A DNA stretch of 64,000 nt, taken from assembly GCA_032622095.1 (NCBI GenBank), contig CP136069.1:185429122-185493121 (forward strand), given 5' to 3'. A program made the position numbers and the translations under genes. Numbering within the stretch: the first letter of the stretch is position 1; each line of letters starts with the position of its first letter. The notes under the pieces are model-generated. The model did no database searches, was not told the DNA's origin, and saw only the letters and a program-made list of their open reading frames with translations. Positions 11,054 to 23,407 of this stretch are shown one piece after another. The DNA comes from Siphonodentalium dalli. Lineage: Eukaryota; Mollusca; Scaphopoda; Gadilida; Siphonodentaliidae.

Positions 11054-11059
11054 CCTGTG

Positions 11060-11640
11060 TATCCTCTATGTATAATAAGTTTTAAAAGCCATGATAAACT
11101 ATGAGAAAAGATGAGAATGGATTTTTTTTTCATCGAAATTTTTTTCCTCGACCAAAACTGTTAAAGGGAGAAATTGTGGACAAAACATTAAAATATAGAG
11201 CCCCCCTCACTTGTATAAGGCTATATCATGCACTACTATGTGAATCTAATTGTTTCAATTAATTTTGAAGCTGTAATTTGTCTTAGAAATGATTTTGGAA
11301 AAAAATTGCATGACATCAGAACAATTCTGCATTCCGGGCTCGGGGACACCCACCCACCCGGTCCTTGTATCCAGTAAAAAAAAATTCGACCCCCCCCCCT
11401 GTATGAGTAAGAGAAAATGTACTTCGATTTGTTATACTTTCGCGAAAAGCACGTTGTTTGTTTATCATCAGAGTCACGAAGTCTCTGTCGCAAAACTTCC
11501 ACGTAATCAACAACCATGTGCATTTTACGTACATTTGTCGACAATATTGTCATAGCGATCCCAATTTAGTTATACGTTAAAGAAACTATATCTCTTCCCT
11601 GAACGTTGTGTATATATTTGGGGTGTAAAATAATAATAAC
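11060..11640. other. No gene; transposon-junction fragment
   Basis: Contains 'ctcggggacacccaccc' and a C-run after 'aaaattcga', related to 9440-9590 and 7346. The overlapping 70-105 codon frames are unrecognised. Confidence 0.4.
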
Positions 11641-11647
11641 GAGGCAG

Positions 11648-13376
11648 TGAAACCAGTTGACTGGAGCTTCTGTCGCTAGGAAACCAGTCAACTGGAGCTT
11701 CTGTCACTAGGGAACATGTCAACTGGAGCTTCAGTCACTAGGAACAAGTCAACTGGAGCTTGTGTCACTAGGGAACCAGTCAACTGGAGCTTCAGTCACT
11801 AGGAACCAGTCAACTGGAGCTTCAGTCACTAGAAACCAGCCAACTAGAGCTTCAGTCACTAGAAACCAGCCAACTAGAGCTTCAGTCACTAGGAAACCAG
11901 TCAACTGGAGCTTCTGTCACTAGGGAACATGTCAACTGGAGCTTCAGTCACTAGGAACCAGTCAACTGGAGCTTGTGTCACTAGGGAACCAGTCAACTGG
12001 AGCTTCAGTCACTAGGAACCAGTCAACTGGAGCTTCAGTCACTAGGAACCAGTCAACTGGAGCTTCAGTCACTAGGAACAAGTCAACTGGAGCTTGTGTC
12101 ACTAGGGAACCAGTCAACTGGAGCTTCAGTCACTAGGAACCAGTCAACTGGAGCTTCAGTCACTAGAAACCAGCCAACTAGAGCTTCAGTCACTAGAAAC
12201 CAGCCAACTAGAGCTTCAGTCACTAGGAAACCAGTCAACTGGAGCTTCTGTCACTAGGGAACATGTCAACTGGAGCTTCAGTCACTAGGAACCAGTCAAC
12301 TGGAGCTTGTGTCACTAGGGAACCAGTCAACTGGAGCTTCAGTCACTAGGAACCAGTCAACTGGAGCTTCAGTCACTAGGAACCAGCCAACTAGAGCTTC
12401 AGTCACTAGGAAACCAGCCAACTGGAGCTTCAGTCACTAGGAACCAGTCAACTGGAGCTTCAGTCACTGAGAAACCAGTCGGCTAGAGCATGTCACCGAG
12501 AAACCAATCAACTGGTGGTTCTGTCACTGAGAAACCAGTCAACTGGAGTTTCTGTCACGAGGAACCAGTCAACTGGAGCTTCTGTCACTAGGAACCAGTC
12601 AACTGGAACTTCTTTTACTAGATACCAGTCAACTGGAGCTTATGTCGCTAGGACACCAGTCACCTCGAGCTTACGCCACTGAGAAACCAGTCAACTGGAG
12701 CTTCTGTCACGGCGAAACCAGTCAACTGGAGCTTCTGTAACTGAGAAACCAGTCAACTGGAGCTTCTGTCACTGATAAACCAGTCAACTGTAGATTTTGT
12801 CACGAGGAACCAGTCAACTGAAGCGTCTTTCACTAGTAACTAGGCAATTGGAGCTTTTGTCACTAAGAAACCAGTCAGCTGTAGCTTTTGTCACTACGAA
12901 ACCAGTCAACTGTAGCTTTTGTCACTAAGAAACCAGTCAACTGTAGCTTCTGTCACTAAGAAACGTGTCAACTGGAGCTTCTGTCACTAGGAAACAGTCA
13001 ACTGGAGCTTCTTGTACTAGGTACCAGTCAACTGGAGCTTATGTCACTAGGAAACCAGTCAACTGTATCTTCTGTCACGAGGAAACCAATCAACTGGAGC
13101 TTCTTGTACTAGGTACCAGTCAACTGGAACTTATGTCGCTAGGACACCAGTCACCTCGAGCTTCTGTCACGAGGAAACCAGTCAACTGGAGCTTCTGTCA
13201 CTAAGAAGCCAGTCAACTGGATCTTCTGTGGCTAGGAAACCAGTCAACTGGAGCTTCTTCTGTCGCGATGAAGGAGTCAACTGGAGCTTATGTCGCTAAG
13301 GCACAAGTTACCTCGAGCTTCTGTCGCTAGGAAACCAGTCAACTGGAGCTTCTTGTACTAGCTATTAGTCAACTAT
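11648..13376. repeat. 30/31-bp minisatellite, segment 1
   Basis: About 57 units of the form '(A)CCAGTCAACTGGAGCTT' + 'CTGTCACTAGGA'. Each unit contains the near-palindrome CCAGT-CA-ACTGG. Unit length alternates between 30 and 31 bp (AACC or AAACC), so any coding frame is lost repeatedly. Higher-order copies of multi-unit groups are visible: a group starting 'cttctgtcactagggaacat' occurs three times between 11690 and 12260. Confidence 0.95.
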
Positions 13377-14093
13377 AGGAAATTAATTTATCTATGAATT
13401 ATTTTTCCATGAATCTAGACAGTTTATGTGGCTATTTTTAGAATATTGCTACATTTTGATTGAAAACATATCTTCTAAAACGCCTTTAATGTATAACACC
13501 ATGTGTTTCTCATGTCTTTGTTTGGGAAGAGTGATATAAGGTTCCTTCAAAACGAGATTCCTAGAAATGTTTTGGTTGCTGTAGAGATGCTGCCAGAAAG
13601 AGATAGAGCACCTTTAAGCTGACGAACTATGCACTTTCAAAACTAACTTACCAAAGTTGAAAATGTCCTTCGGAACAGCCGTGGTTGAGTTTGATATTGA
13701 CGGTACTGCAAATTCATCATTATCGTCTGCTCCATCTGTTGCTGCAAATATGATTGAAAAGGTCCAATGTTAGGAAACCAGATCAGAATGATAGATGCAA
13801 TCATTGTATTTCTATTCTGATTATGTCTTGTAATGTTAAAGCGGAACTTGTTGGAGTTATAATACGTACAAGCGGCTATTGATGCTATTGGTTCGAAACT
13901 TATAGGTGCAATCAGACACTATATATGATGTAGATACAGACAGTCAGTATATTAATTCCATAGGTTCCATCAGACACTATTATATGTTGTATAGTAACTA
14001 CATATATACATACATGAATTAAGTTTAAATGTCAAAGTCTCAATGCTCATTGGGGCGACTTTCAACAATTGATTTGCGAAATGCAAGGAAATA
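13377..14093 (-). repeat. Inter-array block, copy 1
   Basis: Starts 'ataggaaattaatttatcta' and ends at 'gaaatgcaaggaaatag', the last ~110 bp of the other copies being deleted. Contains the 90-nt exon-like segment. Other copies begin near 16628, 18232, 20015 and 21059. Confidence 0.9.
13652..13741 (-). CDS. 90-nt symmetric exon-like segment, copy 1
   Basis: On the minus strand an acceptor (tttgcag) precedes and a consensus donor (GTAAGTT) follows a 90-nt open segment encoding an acidic then S/T-rich peptide: TDGADDNDE-F-AVPSISNSTT-AVPKDIF-N-F. It starts with two codon bases and ends with one (phase 1-1), so it can be repeated or skipped without a frameshift. Copies at 16915, 18511 and 20298. 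The protein family is not recognised; no other exon of the host gene was found. Confidence 0.4.
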
Positions 14094-16627
14094 GAGCTTT
14101 TGTCACTGAAAAACCAGTCAACTGGAGCTTCTGTCACTGAGAAACCAGTCATCTGGAGCTTCTGCCACTGAGAAACCAGTCAACTCAAGCCTGTCACTAA
14201 CAAACCAGTTAACTGTAGCTTCTGTCGCTAGGAAACCAGTCAACTCAAGCTTATGTCACTGAGAAACCAGTCAACGGGAGCTTCTGTCACTGAGAAACCA
14301 GTCAACCGAAGCTTTTGTCGCTAGGAAACCAATCAACTGGAGCTTCGCGCTTCAGTCACTAAGAAACCAGTCAACTGGAGCTTTTGTCACTGAGAAACCA
14401 GGCAACTGGAGCTTTTGTCACTGAGAAACTTGTCAACTGGAGCTTCTGTCGATGGGAAACCAATCAACTGGATGTTCTGTCACTAAGAAACCAGACAAAT
14501 GGAGCTTCTATCATTTGGAAACCAGTCAACTGGAGGTTCTGTCACTGAGAAAACAGTCAACTGAAGTTTCTGTCACGAGGAACCAGTCAATTGAAGCTTC
14601 TGTCACTAGGAACGAGTCAACTCGAGCTTCTTGTATTAGGTACCAGTTAACTGGAACTTATGTCGCTAGGACACCAGTCACCTCGAGCTTCTGTCACTAA
14701 GAAACCATTCAACTGGAGCTTTTGTCACCGATAAACTTGTCAACTGGAGTTTCTGTCACTAAGAAACCAGTCAACTGGATCTTCTGTGGCTAGGAAACCA
14801 GTCAACTGGAGCTTCTGTCACGATGAACCAGTCAACTGGAGCTTCTGTCACAAGGAACCAGTCAACTGGAGCTTCTGTCACAAGGAACCAGTCAACTGGA
14901 GCTTATGTCGGTAGGAAACCAGTCAACTGTAGCTTCTGTCACTAGGAACCAGTCTGCTGGAGCTTCTTGTACTAGCTATAAGTCAACTGGAGCTTATGTC
15001 ACTAGGAACCCAGTCAATTGGAGCTTCGTCGTTAGGAAACCAGTCAACTGGAGCTTCTGTCGCTAGGAACCAGTCAATTTGACTTTGGTCACTAGGAACC
15101 AGTCAACTGGAACTTATGTCACTAGGAAACCAGTCAACTGGAGCTTCTGTCACTGAGAAACCAGTCAACTGGATCTTGTCACTGAGAAACCAGTGAACTG
15201 AAGCTTCTGTCACTGAGAAACCAGTCAACTGGAGCATCTGTCCCTGAGAAACTTGTCAACTGGAGGTTCTGTCACTAAGAAACCAACCAACTGTAGATTA
15301 TGTCACTGAGAAACCAATCAACTGGAGGTTATGTCACTAGGAAACCAGTCACCCCGAGCTTCCGTCACTGAGAAACGAGTCAACTGGAGCATCTGTCATT
15401 AAGAAATCATCCAACAGGAGCTTCTGTCACTGAGAAACCAGTCATCTCGAGCTTCTGTCACTGAGAAACCAGTCAACTGGAGTTTCTGTCACAAGGAACC
15501 GGTCAACTGGAGCTTCTTTCACTAGGAACCAGTCAACTGGAGCTTTTGTCACTAACAAACCAGTTAACTGTAGCTTCTGTGGCTAGAAAACCAGTCAACT
15601 GGAGCTTATGTCACCAAGAAACCAGTCAACTGGAGCTTATGTCACTGAGAAACCAGTCAACTGGAGCTTCTGTCACTGAGAAACCAGTCAACCGAAGCTT
15701 CTGTCGCTAGGAAACGTGTCAACTGGAGCTTCTGTCACTTGGAACCAGTCAACTGGAACTTATGTCGCTAGGACACCAGTCACATCGCGCTTCTGTCACT
15801 AAGAAACCAGTCAAATGGAGCTTTTCTCACTGAGAAACCAGTCAACTGGAGCTTCTGTCACTGAGAAACTTGTCAACTGGAGCTTATGTCGATAGGAAAC
15901 CAATCAACTGGAGGTTCTGTGAGTAAGAAACCAGACAACTGGGGCTTCTATCATTTGGAAACCAGTCAACTGGAGGTTCTGTCACTGAGAAACCAGTAAA
16001 CTGGAGTTTCTTTCTCGAGGAACCAGTCAATTGGAGCTTCTGTCACTAGGAACGAGTCAACTGTAGCTTCTTGAACTAGGTACCAGTCAACTGGAACTTA
16101 TGTCGCTAGGACACCAGTCACCTCGAGCTTCTGTCACTAAGAAACCAGTCAACTGGAGCTTTTGTCACCGATAAACTTGTCAACTGGAGCTTCTGTTGCT
16201 AAGAAACCAATGAACTGGAGCTTCTGTCACTAAGAAACCAGTCAACTGGATCTTCTGTGGCTAGGAAACCAGTCAACTGGAGCTTCCTTCACGATGAACC
16301 AGTCAACTGGAGCTTCTGTCACAAGGAACCAGTCAACTGGAGCTTATGTCACAAGGAACCAGTCAACTGGAGCTTCTGTCACAAGGAACCAGTCAACTGG
16401 AGCTGCTGTCGCTGGGAAATCAGTAAACTGGAACTTGTATCGGTAGGAAACCAGTCAACTGTAGCTTCTGCCACTAGGAACCAGTCTACTGGAGCTTCTT
16501 GTACTAGCTATCAGTCAACTGGAGCTTATGTCGCTAGGACACAATTTACCTCGAGCTTCTGTCGCTAGGAAACCAGTCAACTGGAGCTTCTTGTACCAGC
16601 TATTAGTCAACTGGAGCTTATGTCATT
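14094..16627. repeat. 30/31-bp minisatellite, segment 2
   Basis: About 83 units of the same minisatellite with more divergence (GAGAAACC, AAGAAACC and GTCGCTAGG variants). Short open frames reading 'NQSTGAS.TR' or 'KPVNWSFCH' arise where several 30-bp units happen to be adjacent. Confidence 0.95.
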
Positions 16628-17456
16628 ATAGGAAATTAATTTATCTATGAATTATTTTTCCATGAATCTAGACAGTTTATGTGGCTATTTTTTAGAATAT
16701 TGCTACATTTTGATTGAAAATATATCTTCTAAAACGCCTTTAATGTGAACTATGTATAACACCATGTGTTTCTCATGTCTTTGTTTGGGAAGAGTGATAT
16801 AAGGTTCCTTCAAAACGAGATTCCTAGAAATGTTTTGGTTGCTGTAGAGATGCTGCCAGGAAGAGATAGAGCACCTTTAAGCTGACGAACTATGCACTTT
16901 CAAAACTAACTTACCAAAGTCGAAAATGTCCTTCGGAACAGCCGTGGTTGAATTTGATATTGACGGTACTGCAAGTTCATCATTATCGTCTGCTCCATCT
17001 GTTGCTGCAAATATGATTGAAAAGGTCCAATGTTAGGAAACCAGATCAGAATGATAGATGCAATCATTGTATTCCGATTCTGATTATGTCTTGTAATGTT
17101 AAAGCGGAACTTGTTGGAGTTATAATACGTACAAGCGGCTATTGATGCTGTTGGCTCGAAACTTATAGGTGCCATCAGACACTATATATGATGTAGATAC
17201 AGACAGTCAGTATATTAATTCCATAGGTTCCATCAGACACTATTATATGTTGTATAGTAACTACATATATACATACATGAATTAAGTTTAAACTGTCAAA
17301 GTCTCAATGCTCATTGGGGCGACTTTCAACAATTGCTTTGTGAAATGCAAGGAAATAGAACGCACCTGTGTGCGATCGCTTTACAAGAGATTTTTATAGT
17401 CCGAGACAGCGAGAGCTATGAAATGTCGGGATTCCATTCTCTTTTGTATAGAACTA
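16628..17456 (-). repeat. Inter-array block, copy 2
   Basis: A full-length ~830-bp block, about 95% similar by eye to copies 3 and 4. Ends 'tagaactaggaaaggaaacc', which merges into the minisatellite. Confidence 0.9.
16915..17004 (-). CDS. 90-nt symmetric exon-like segment, copy 2
   Basis: Same length, phase and splice signals as copy 1 (acceptor tttgcag, donor GTAAGTT). Encodes ..DNDELAVPSISNSTTAVPK.. and ends ..DIFDF. No indel inside the 90 nt, although the surrounding block has several. Confidence 0.4.
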
Positions 17457-18231
17457 GGAAAGGAAACCAGTCAACTGGAGCTTGAGTCACTGGGAACCTG
17501 TCAATTGGAGCTTGAGTCACTGTGAAACCAGTCAACCGGATCCTCTGTCACTAATAACCCAGTCAATTGGAGCTTCTGTCACTAGGAACCAGTCAACTGG
17601 AGCTTCTTGTACTAGGTACCAGTCAACTGGAGCTTATGTCGCTAGGACACCAGGCACCTCGAGCTTCTGTCTCTAAGAAACCAGTCAACTGGAGCTTCTG
17701 TCGCTAGGAAACCAATCAACTTGAGCTTCTGTCACTAGGAAACCAGTAAACTGGAGATTCTGTCGCTAAGAAACCAGTCAACTGGATCTTCTTTCGATAG
17801 GGATCCAGTCAACTGGAGATTCTGTCACGATGAACCAGTCAACTGGATCTTCTGTCACAAGGAACCAGTCAACTTGAGCTTCTGTCACAAGGAACCAGTC
17901 AACTTGAGCGTCTGTCACTGAGTAACCAGTCAACTGGAGCTTCTGTCGCTAGGAAACCAGTCAACTGGAGCTTCTGACACTAAGAAACCAGTCAACTGGA
18001 GTTTCTGTCGCTAGGAAACCAGTAAACTGGAGTTTATGTCGGTAGAAAACCAGTCAACTGTAGCTTCTGTCATTAGTAACTAGTCAACTGGAGCTTCTTG
18101 TACTAGGTATCAGTCAACTGGAGCTTATGTCGCTAGGACACCAGTCACCTCGAGCTTCTGTCGCTAGGAAACCAGTCAACTGGAGCTTCAGTCACTAGGA
18201 ACCAGTCAACTGGAGCTTATGTTACTATAGG
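17457..18231. repeat. 30/31-bp minisatellite, segment 3
   Basis: About 25 units of the same minisatellite between block copies 2 and 3. Confidence 0.95.
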
Positions 18232-19052
18232 AAATTAATTTATCTATGAATTATTTGTCCATGAATCTAGACAGTTTATGTGGCTATTTTTAGAATATTG
18301 CTACATTTTGATTGAAAATATATCTTCTAAAACGCCTTTTATGTGAACTATGTATAACACCATGTGTTTCTCATGTCTGTTTGGGAAGAGTGATATAAGG
18401 TGCCTTCAAAACGAGATTCGTATAAATGTTGTGGTTGCTGTAGAGATGCTGCCAGGAAGAGATAGAGCACCTTTAAGCTGACGAACTATGCACTTTCAAA
18501 ACTAACTTACCAAAGTCGAAAATGTCCTTCGGAACAGCCGTGGTTGAATTTGATATTGACGGTACTGCAAGTTCATCATTATCGTCTGCTCCATCTGTTA
18601 CTTCAAATATGATTGAAAAAGTCCAATGTTGGGAAAACCAGATCAGAATGATAGATGCAATCATTGTATTCCGATTCTTATTATGTCTTGTCATGTTAAA
18701 GCGGAACTTGTTGGAGTTATAATACGTACAAGCGGCTATTGATGCTGTTGGCTCGAAACTTATAGGTGCAATCAGACACTATATATGATGTAGAGACAGA
18801 GAGTCAGTATATTAATTCCATAGGTTCCATCAGAAACTATTATATGTTGTATAGTAACTACATATATACATACATGAATTAAGTTTAAACTGTCAAAGTC
18901 TCAATGCTCATTGGGACGACTTTCAACAATTGATTTGCGAAATGCAAGGAAATAGAACGCACCTGTGCGCGATAGCTTTACAAGAGATTTTTATAGTCCG
19001 AGACAGCGAGGGCTATGAAATGTCGGGATTCCATTCTCTTTTATATAAAACT
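18232..19052 (-). repeat. Inter-array block, copy 3
   Basis: Full-length block. Provides the uninterrupted 'cgattcttattatgtcttg' sequence (18671 onward) that serves as empty site for the Helitron-like insertion in copy 5. Confidence 0.9.
18511..18600 (-). CDS. 90-nt symmetric exon-like segment, copy 3
   Basis: Donor GTAAGTT is intact. The acceptor changed from tttgcag to tttgaag but keeps AG. The peptide matches copy 2 except at the first partial codon. Confidence 0.4.
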
Positions 19053-20014
19053 AGGAAAGGAAACCAGTCAACTGGAGCTTCTGTCACTAGGAAACCAGTC
19101 AACTGGAGCTTGGGTCACTAGGAAACCAGTCAACTGGAGCTTGAGTCACCGGAAAACCAGTCAACTGGAGCCTCTCTCACTGAGAAACCAGTCAAGTGGA
19201 GCTTTTGTCACTGAGAAACCAGTCAACTGGAGCTTCTGTCACTGATAAACCTGTCATCTCGAGCTTCTGTCACTGAGAAACCAGTCTATTGGAGTTTCTG
19301 TCACAAGGAACCGGTCAACTGGAGCTTCTTTCATTGGGAACCAGTCAACTGGAGCTTTTGTCACTAACAAACCAGTTAACTGTAGCTTCTGTCGCTAGGA
19401 AACCAGTCAACTGGAGCAACTGTCACTGAGAAACCAGTCAACCGAAGCTTATGTCGCTAGGAAACCAATCAACTGGAGCTTCTGTCACTAGGAAACGTGT
19501 CAACTGGAGCTTATGTCGCTAGGACACCAGTCACATCGCGCTTCTGTCACTAAGAAACCAGTCAACTGGAGCTTCTGTCGATAGGAAACCAATCAACTGG
19601 AGGTTCTGTCAGTAAGAAACCAGTCAACTGGAGCTTATGTCGCTAGGACACCAGTCACCTCGAGCTTCTGTCACTAAGAAACCAGTCAACTGGAGCTTCT
19701 GTCGCTAGGAAACCAGTCAACTGGAGATTCTGTCGCTAAGAAACCAGTCAACTGGATCTTCTTTCGATAGGGATCCAGTCAACTGGAGATTCTGTCGCAA
19801 GGAACCAGTCAACTGCAGCCTCTGTCACAAGGAACCAGTCAACTTGAGCGTCTGTCACTGAGTAACCAGTCAACTGGAGCTTCTGTCGCTAGGAAACCAG
19901 TCAACTGGTGCTTCTGGCACTGAGGAACCAGTCAACTGGAGTTTCTGTCGCTAGGAAACCAGTAAACTGGAGTTTATGTCGGTAGGAAACCAGTCAACTG
20001 GAGCTTATGTTACT
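19053..20014. repeat. 30/31-bp minisatellite, segment 4
   Basis: About 31 units of the same minisatellite between block copies 3 and 4. Confidence 0.95.
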
Positions 20015-20846
20015 ATAGGAAATTAATTTATCTATGAATTATTTGTCCATGAATCTAGACAGTTTATGTGGCTATTTTAGAATATTGCTACATTTTGATT
20101 GAAAATATATCTTCTAAAACGCCTTTTATGTGAACTCTGTATAACACCATGTGTTTCTCATGTCTGTTTGGGAAGAGTGATATAAGGTGCCTTCAAAACG
20201 AGATTCCTATAAATGTTGTGGTTGCTGTAGAGATGCTGCCTGGAAGAGATAGAGCACATTTAAGCTGACGAACTATGCACTTTCAAAACTAACTAACCAA
20301 AGTCGAAAATGTCCTTCGGAACAGCCGTGGTTGAATTTGTTATTGACGGTACTGCAAGTTCATCATTATCGTCTGCTCCATCTGTTGCTGCAGATATGAT
20401 TGAAAAAGTCCAATGTTGGGAAAACCAGATCAGAATGATAGATGCAATCATTGTATTCCGATTCTTATTATGTCTTGTCATGTTAAAGCGGAACTTGTTG
20501 GAGTTATAATACGTACAAGCGGCTATTGATGATGTTGGCTCGAAACTTATAGGTTCCATCAGACACTATATATGATGTAGAGACAGAGAGTCAGTATATT
20601 AATTCCATAGGTTCCATCAGACACTATTATATGTTGTATAGTAACTACATATATACATACATGAATTAAGTTTAAACTGTCAAAGTCTCAATGCTCATTG
20701 GGACGACTTTCAACAATTGATTTGCGAAATGCAAGGTAATAGAACCCACCTCTGCGCGATAGCTTTACAAGAGATTTTTATAGTCCGAGACAGCGAGGGC
20801 TATGAAATGTCGGGATTCCATTCTCTTTTATATAAAACTAGGAAAG
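20015..20846 (-). repeat. Inter-array block, copy 4
   Basis: Full-length block, closest to copy 3; both share the unique 'ggtgccttcaaaacgagatt' and 'ttatataaaactaggaaagg' variants. Confidence 0.9.
20298..20387 (-). CDS. 90-nt symmetric exon-like segment, copy 4
   Basis: The acceptor is ctgcag and the donor changed to GTTAGT but remains GT. The peptide carries S-to-T in 'VPSITNSTT'. The frame is intact. Confidence 0.4.
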
Positions 20847-21058
20847 GAAACCAGTCAACTGGAGCTTGAGTCACTGGGAAACCAGTCAACTGGAGCCTCT
20901 CTCACTGAGAAACCAGTCAATTGGAGCTTCAGTCACTAGAAACCAGTCAATTTGAGCTTCAGTCACTAGGAACCAGTCAACTGGAGCTTATGTCACTAGG
21001 AAACCAGTACACTGGAGGTTCAGTCACTAGGAACCAGTCAACTGGAGCTTCTGTCACT
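20847..21058. repeat. 30/31-bp minisatellite, segment 5
   Basis: About seven units. Followed by the fifth block copy. Confidence 0.95.
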
Positions 21059-21380
21059 ATAGGAAATTAATTTATCTATGAATTATTTTTCCATGAATCT
21101 AGACAGTTTATGTGGCTATTTTTAGAATATTGCTACATTTTTATTGAAAATATATCTTTTAAAACACCTTTTATGTGATATATGTATAACACCATGTGTT
21201 TCTCGTGTGTCTGTTTGGGAACAGTGATATAAGGTGACTGCAAAACGAGATTCCTAGAAATGTTGTGGTTGCGGTAGAAGTGTTGCCAGGAAGAGATAGA
21301 TCACATTTAAGGTGACGAACCATGCACTTTTAAAACTTATAAAGATGAAAATGTCCTTCGTTGTATTCCGATTCTTATTA
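21059..21380 (-). repeat. Inter-array block copy 5, left part
   Basis: Block sequence with an internal deletion joining 'aatgtccttcg' directly to 'ttgtattccg', which removes most of the 90-nt exon-like segment. Interrupted at 21380/21381 by the Helitron-like element; the block resumes at 23408. Confidence 0.85.
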
Positions 21381-23407
21381 TCTATATCTATATTTGCGAA
21401 TGTCTGTCTGTCTGTGTTCTATAGAAATTCACAGGGGACCATCTAGATGACAACAAAGGGGTCTACTAGGGGTAACTTTTTACGAGAAAGATAATGGTGT
21501 GGGTTAGAATTTTCTAAAGTGACGCCGTTGTTGTCAGGTGCAGGGGGAAGGGGCAGAATTTTGTTGTATATTCGCCAATATTTTTGTTCACCAATTTTAT
21601 ATTTAAGCATCTCCATAATGAGTCTAAGTGTGTGGTTTAATGGTGACAAAAGTGCCGCCGCTTAAGTCCGAAATAGTGACGGGATGGTCACCAAAACTAA
21701 TAAAAAAATATTTGTTAGTACCAATTACCATCAAATTCATACACGTTCTTCTCAAATGATATGAGGAATCAAATCGTGCTGTCTGTCTTTCTGCCAGTAT
21801 GTGTTCTATATATAACTTCACGGGGTACAATCGAGATGGCACCAAGGCGGTTTAAGAGGGGTAACTTTTTACAAGGAAGATAATGGTGCGGATTGCAATT
21901 TTCTAAAGTGACGCTGTTATTGTCAGGGGAAGAATATGGGGAAGGGCGGCAAAATTTAAAAAATATGGTGAAATAGTTTTGTCGCCGATTTCCACCAAAC
22001 TCATACATAATCACCTCCGCGATATGGCGCTGTTCGAGTCAGCGTTGCAGGGGGAGCATCAACAATTGATTTAATAAACTATTTTTGGCGCAGATTTCCA
22101 CCAAATTGATATATTATTCATCTCCATGATCCGAGGTATATAATCGTCTGATTTAAAGACGCCAAATTGCTGTCATTTGGGTGAGCGATGGGGGGGGGGG
22201 TCATAACTATGATAAGAATTTGTTTAGTTGCTGATTACCACCAAACCTATATATAATCATCTCCAGTATATCATGCACCCATGAGTCTAATGGACGTGGT
22301 TTAATATGTCAAAAGTGGCGCTGTTAAAGTCATGCATGAGGATGGCAAAGCTGATACAAATATATTTAGCACTAATTTCCACCAAATTCATACACGTTCT
22401 TCTCTAATGATACGATGAATTAAATCACATTTGGTGTCATTTGGGTCATGGATGGCGAGATGGTATGCACTATCATTGATAAGATTGCTATTCGCCGATA
22501 TCCACCTATAAGTTATATATAGTCACCCAGGTCATCTAGATATAGTTTTAATGAGTTTTTGGCGTTCAAATTTCACAATCTCGAAAAATGGTGACCCAAT
22601 TAAGTCACTTTAACAATTATATCTTCTCAACTGTCATATTTATATGGGGTGGGAATCAGGGCATTCACACAATGAGCTAGCAAAACCAGATACATAGAAG
22701 CATTGAAAGTATAGTTATCATTCTATTTAAGAGATACATATATTCTTGCAAACAGAGAGACCTCGAACCGATTGCATATTAGAATGGCTCATGTATATAT
22801 TATAACACAATTGAGTCTGTTCCTTCCAATACAGTTTCCACAAAAAAAGTTACAATTTGTCAAGAGATATGAAATGTATCGAAGGCCTGTACAAAAATAG
22901 TGGTCACAGTGTGCAGTCACATATATTTTCTTCTGATATAAAAGAAACGCAGTCAGTAGCACATGACTTTTCAGGATCCTCCAATACTGACATCTGACAA
23001 GGGTATATATGCCCGATACAGCGGATTTTTTTAGAACAGACTCATCGACTAATATAAACAACTCAAAATCTCGCTCTGTGTCGGGCACATGTTGCTGATA
23101 TACGTGCGCAACAACATTTATTTTCCACTGAGAATATTTAGCCAATATGTAACACCATGAACATAGGAGCATCTAGACATTTCTTTAAAACATCTGTATC
23201 TTCATGGAGATATGATAGCCAGGTGTCCTCAAAATCTTAGTCAAACCCACTAGATTGATTGATACATCTCTATATGTAAAACCTGAGAATACGTGTAACA
23301 CTTTGAGCAAGAGTATTCTCTATTTCCAACAAATATCCACAGCATGCAGAGGGTTTAATATCACTTTAACCTGGGCAACGCCGGGTAACCCTGCTACTGG
23401 CTGCTAG
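21381..23407 (+). mobile_element. Non-autonomous Helitron-like element (2,027 bp)
   Basis: Starts TCTATATCTATATTTGCG with a TGTC microsatellite and ends 'GGGCAACGCCGGGTAACCC' … GCTAG. Helitrons begin TC, end CTRR after a short GC-rich hairpin, and insert between A and T. Here the flank reads ..cttatta | element | tgtctta.., and the paralogous blocks at 18671 and 20459 carry the uninterrupted ..cttattatgtctt... No target-site duplication is present, as expected for this class. The interior has ~391-bp imperfect repeats (21410 vs 21801; 21690 vs 22340) and no Rep/helicase, so it is non-autonomous. Confidence 0.8.

Noticed and set aside
18930-19121. Plus-strand exon 'GNRTHLCAIALQEIFIV' in the block repeat
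   Set aside because: Conserved between copies only because the blocks are recent duplicates. No convincing splice sites, and the minus strand has stops in all frames.
12965-19245. Plus-strand frames of 'QSTGASVTRKPVNWSF' type
   Set aside because: They are short runs of adjacent 30-bp units. The 31-bp units break the frame everywhere else, so a repeat protein is not supported.
22789-23172. 127-codon minus frame inside the Helitron-like element
   Set aside because: No Rep, helicase or other recognisable motif, and no splice or codon evidence; it could be captured host DNA but cannot be supported.
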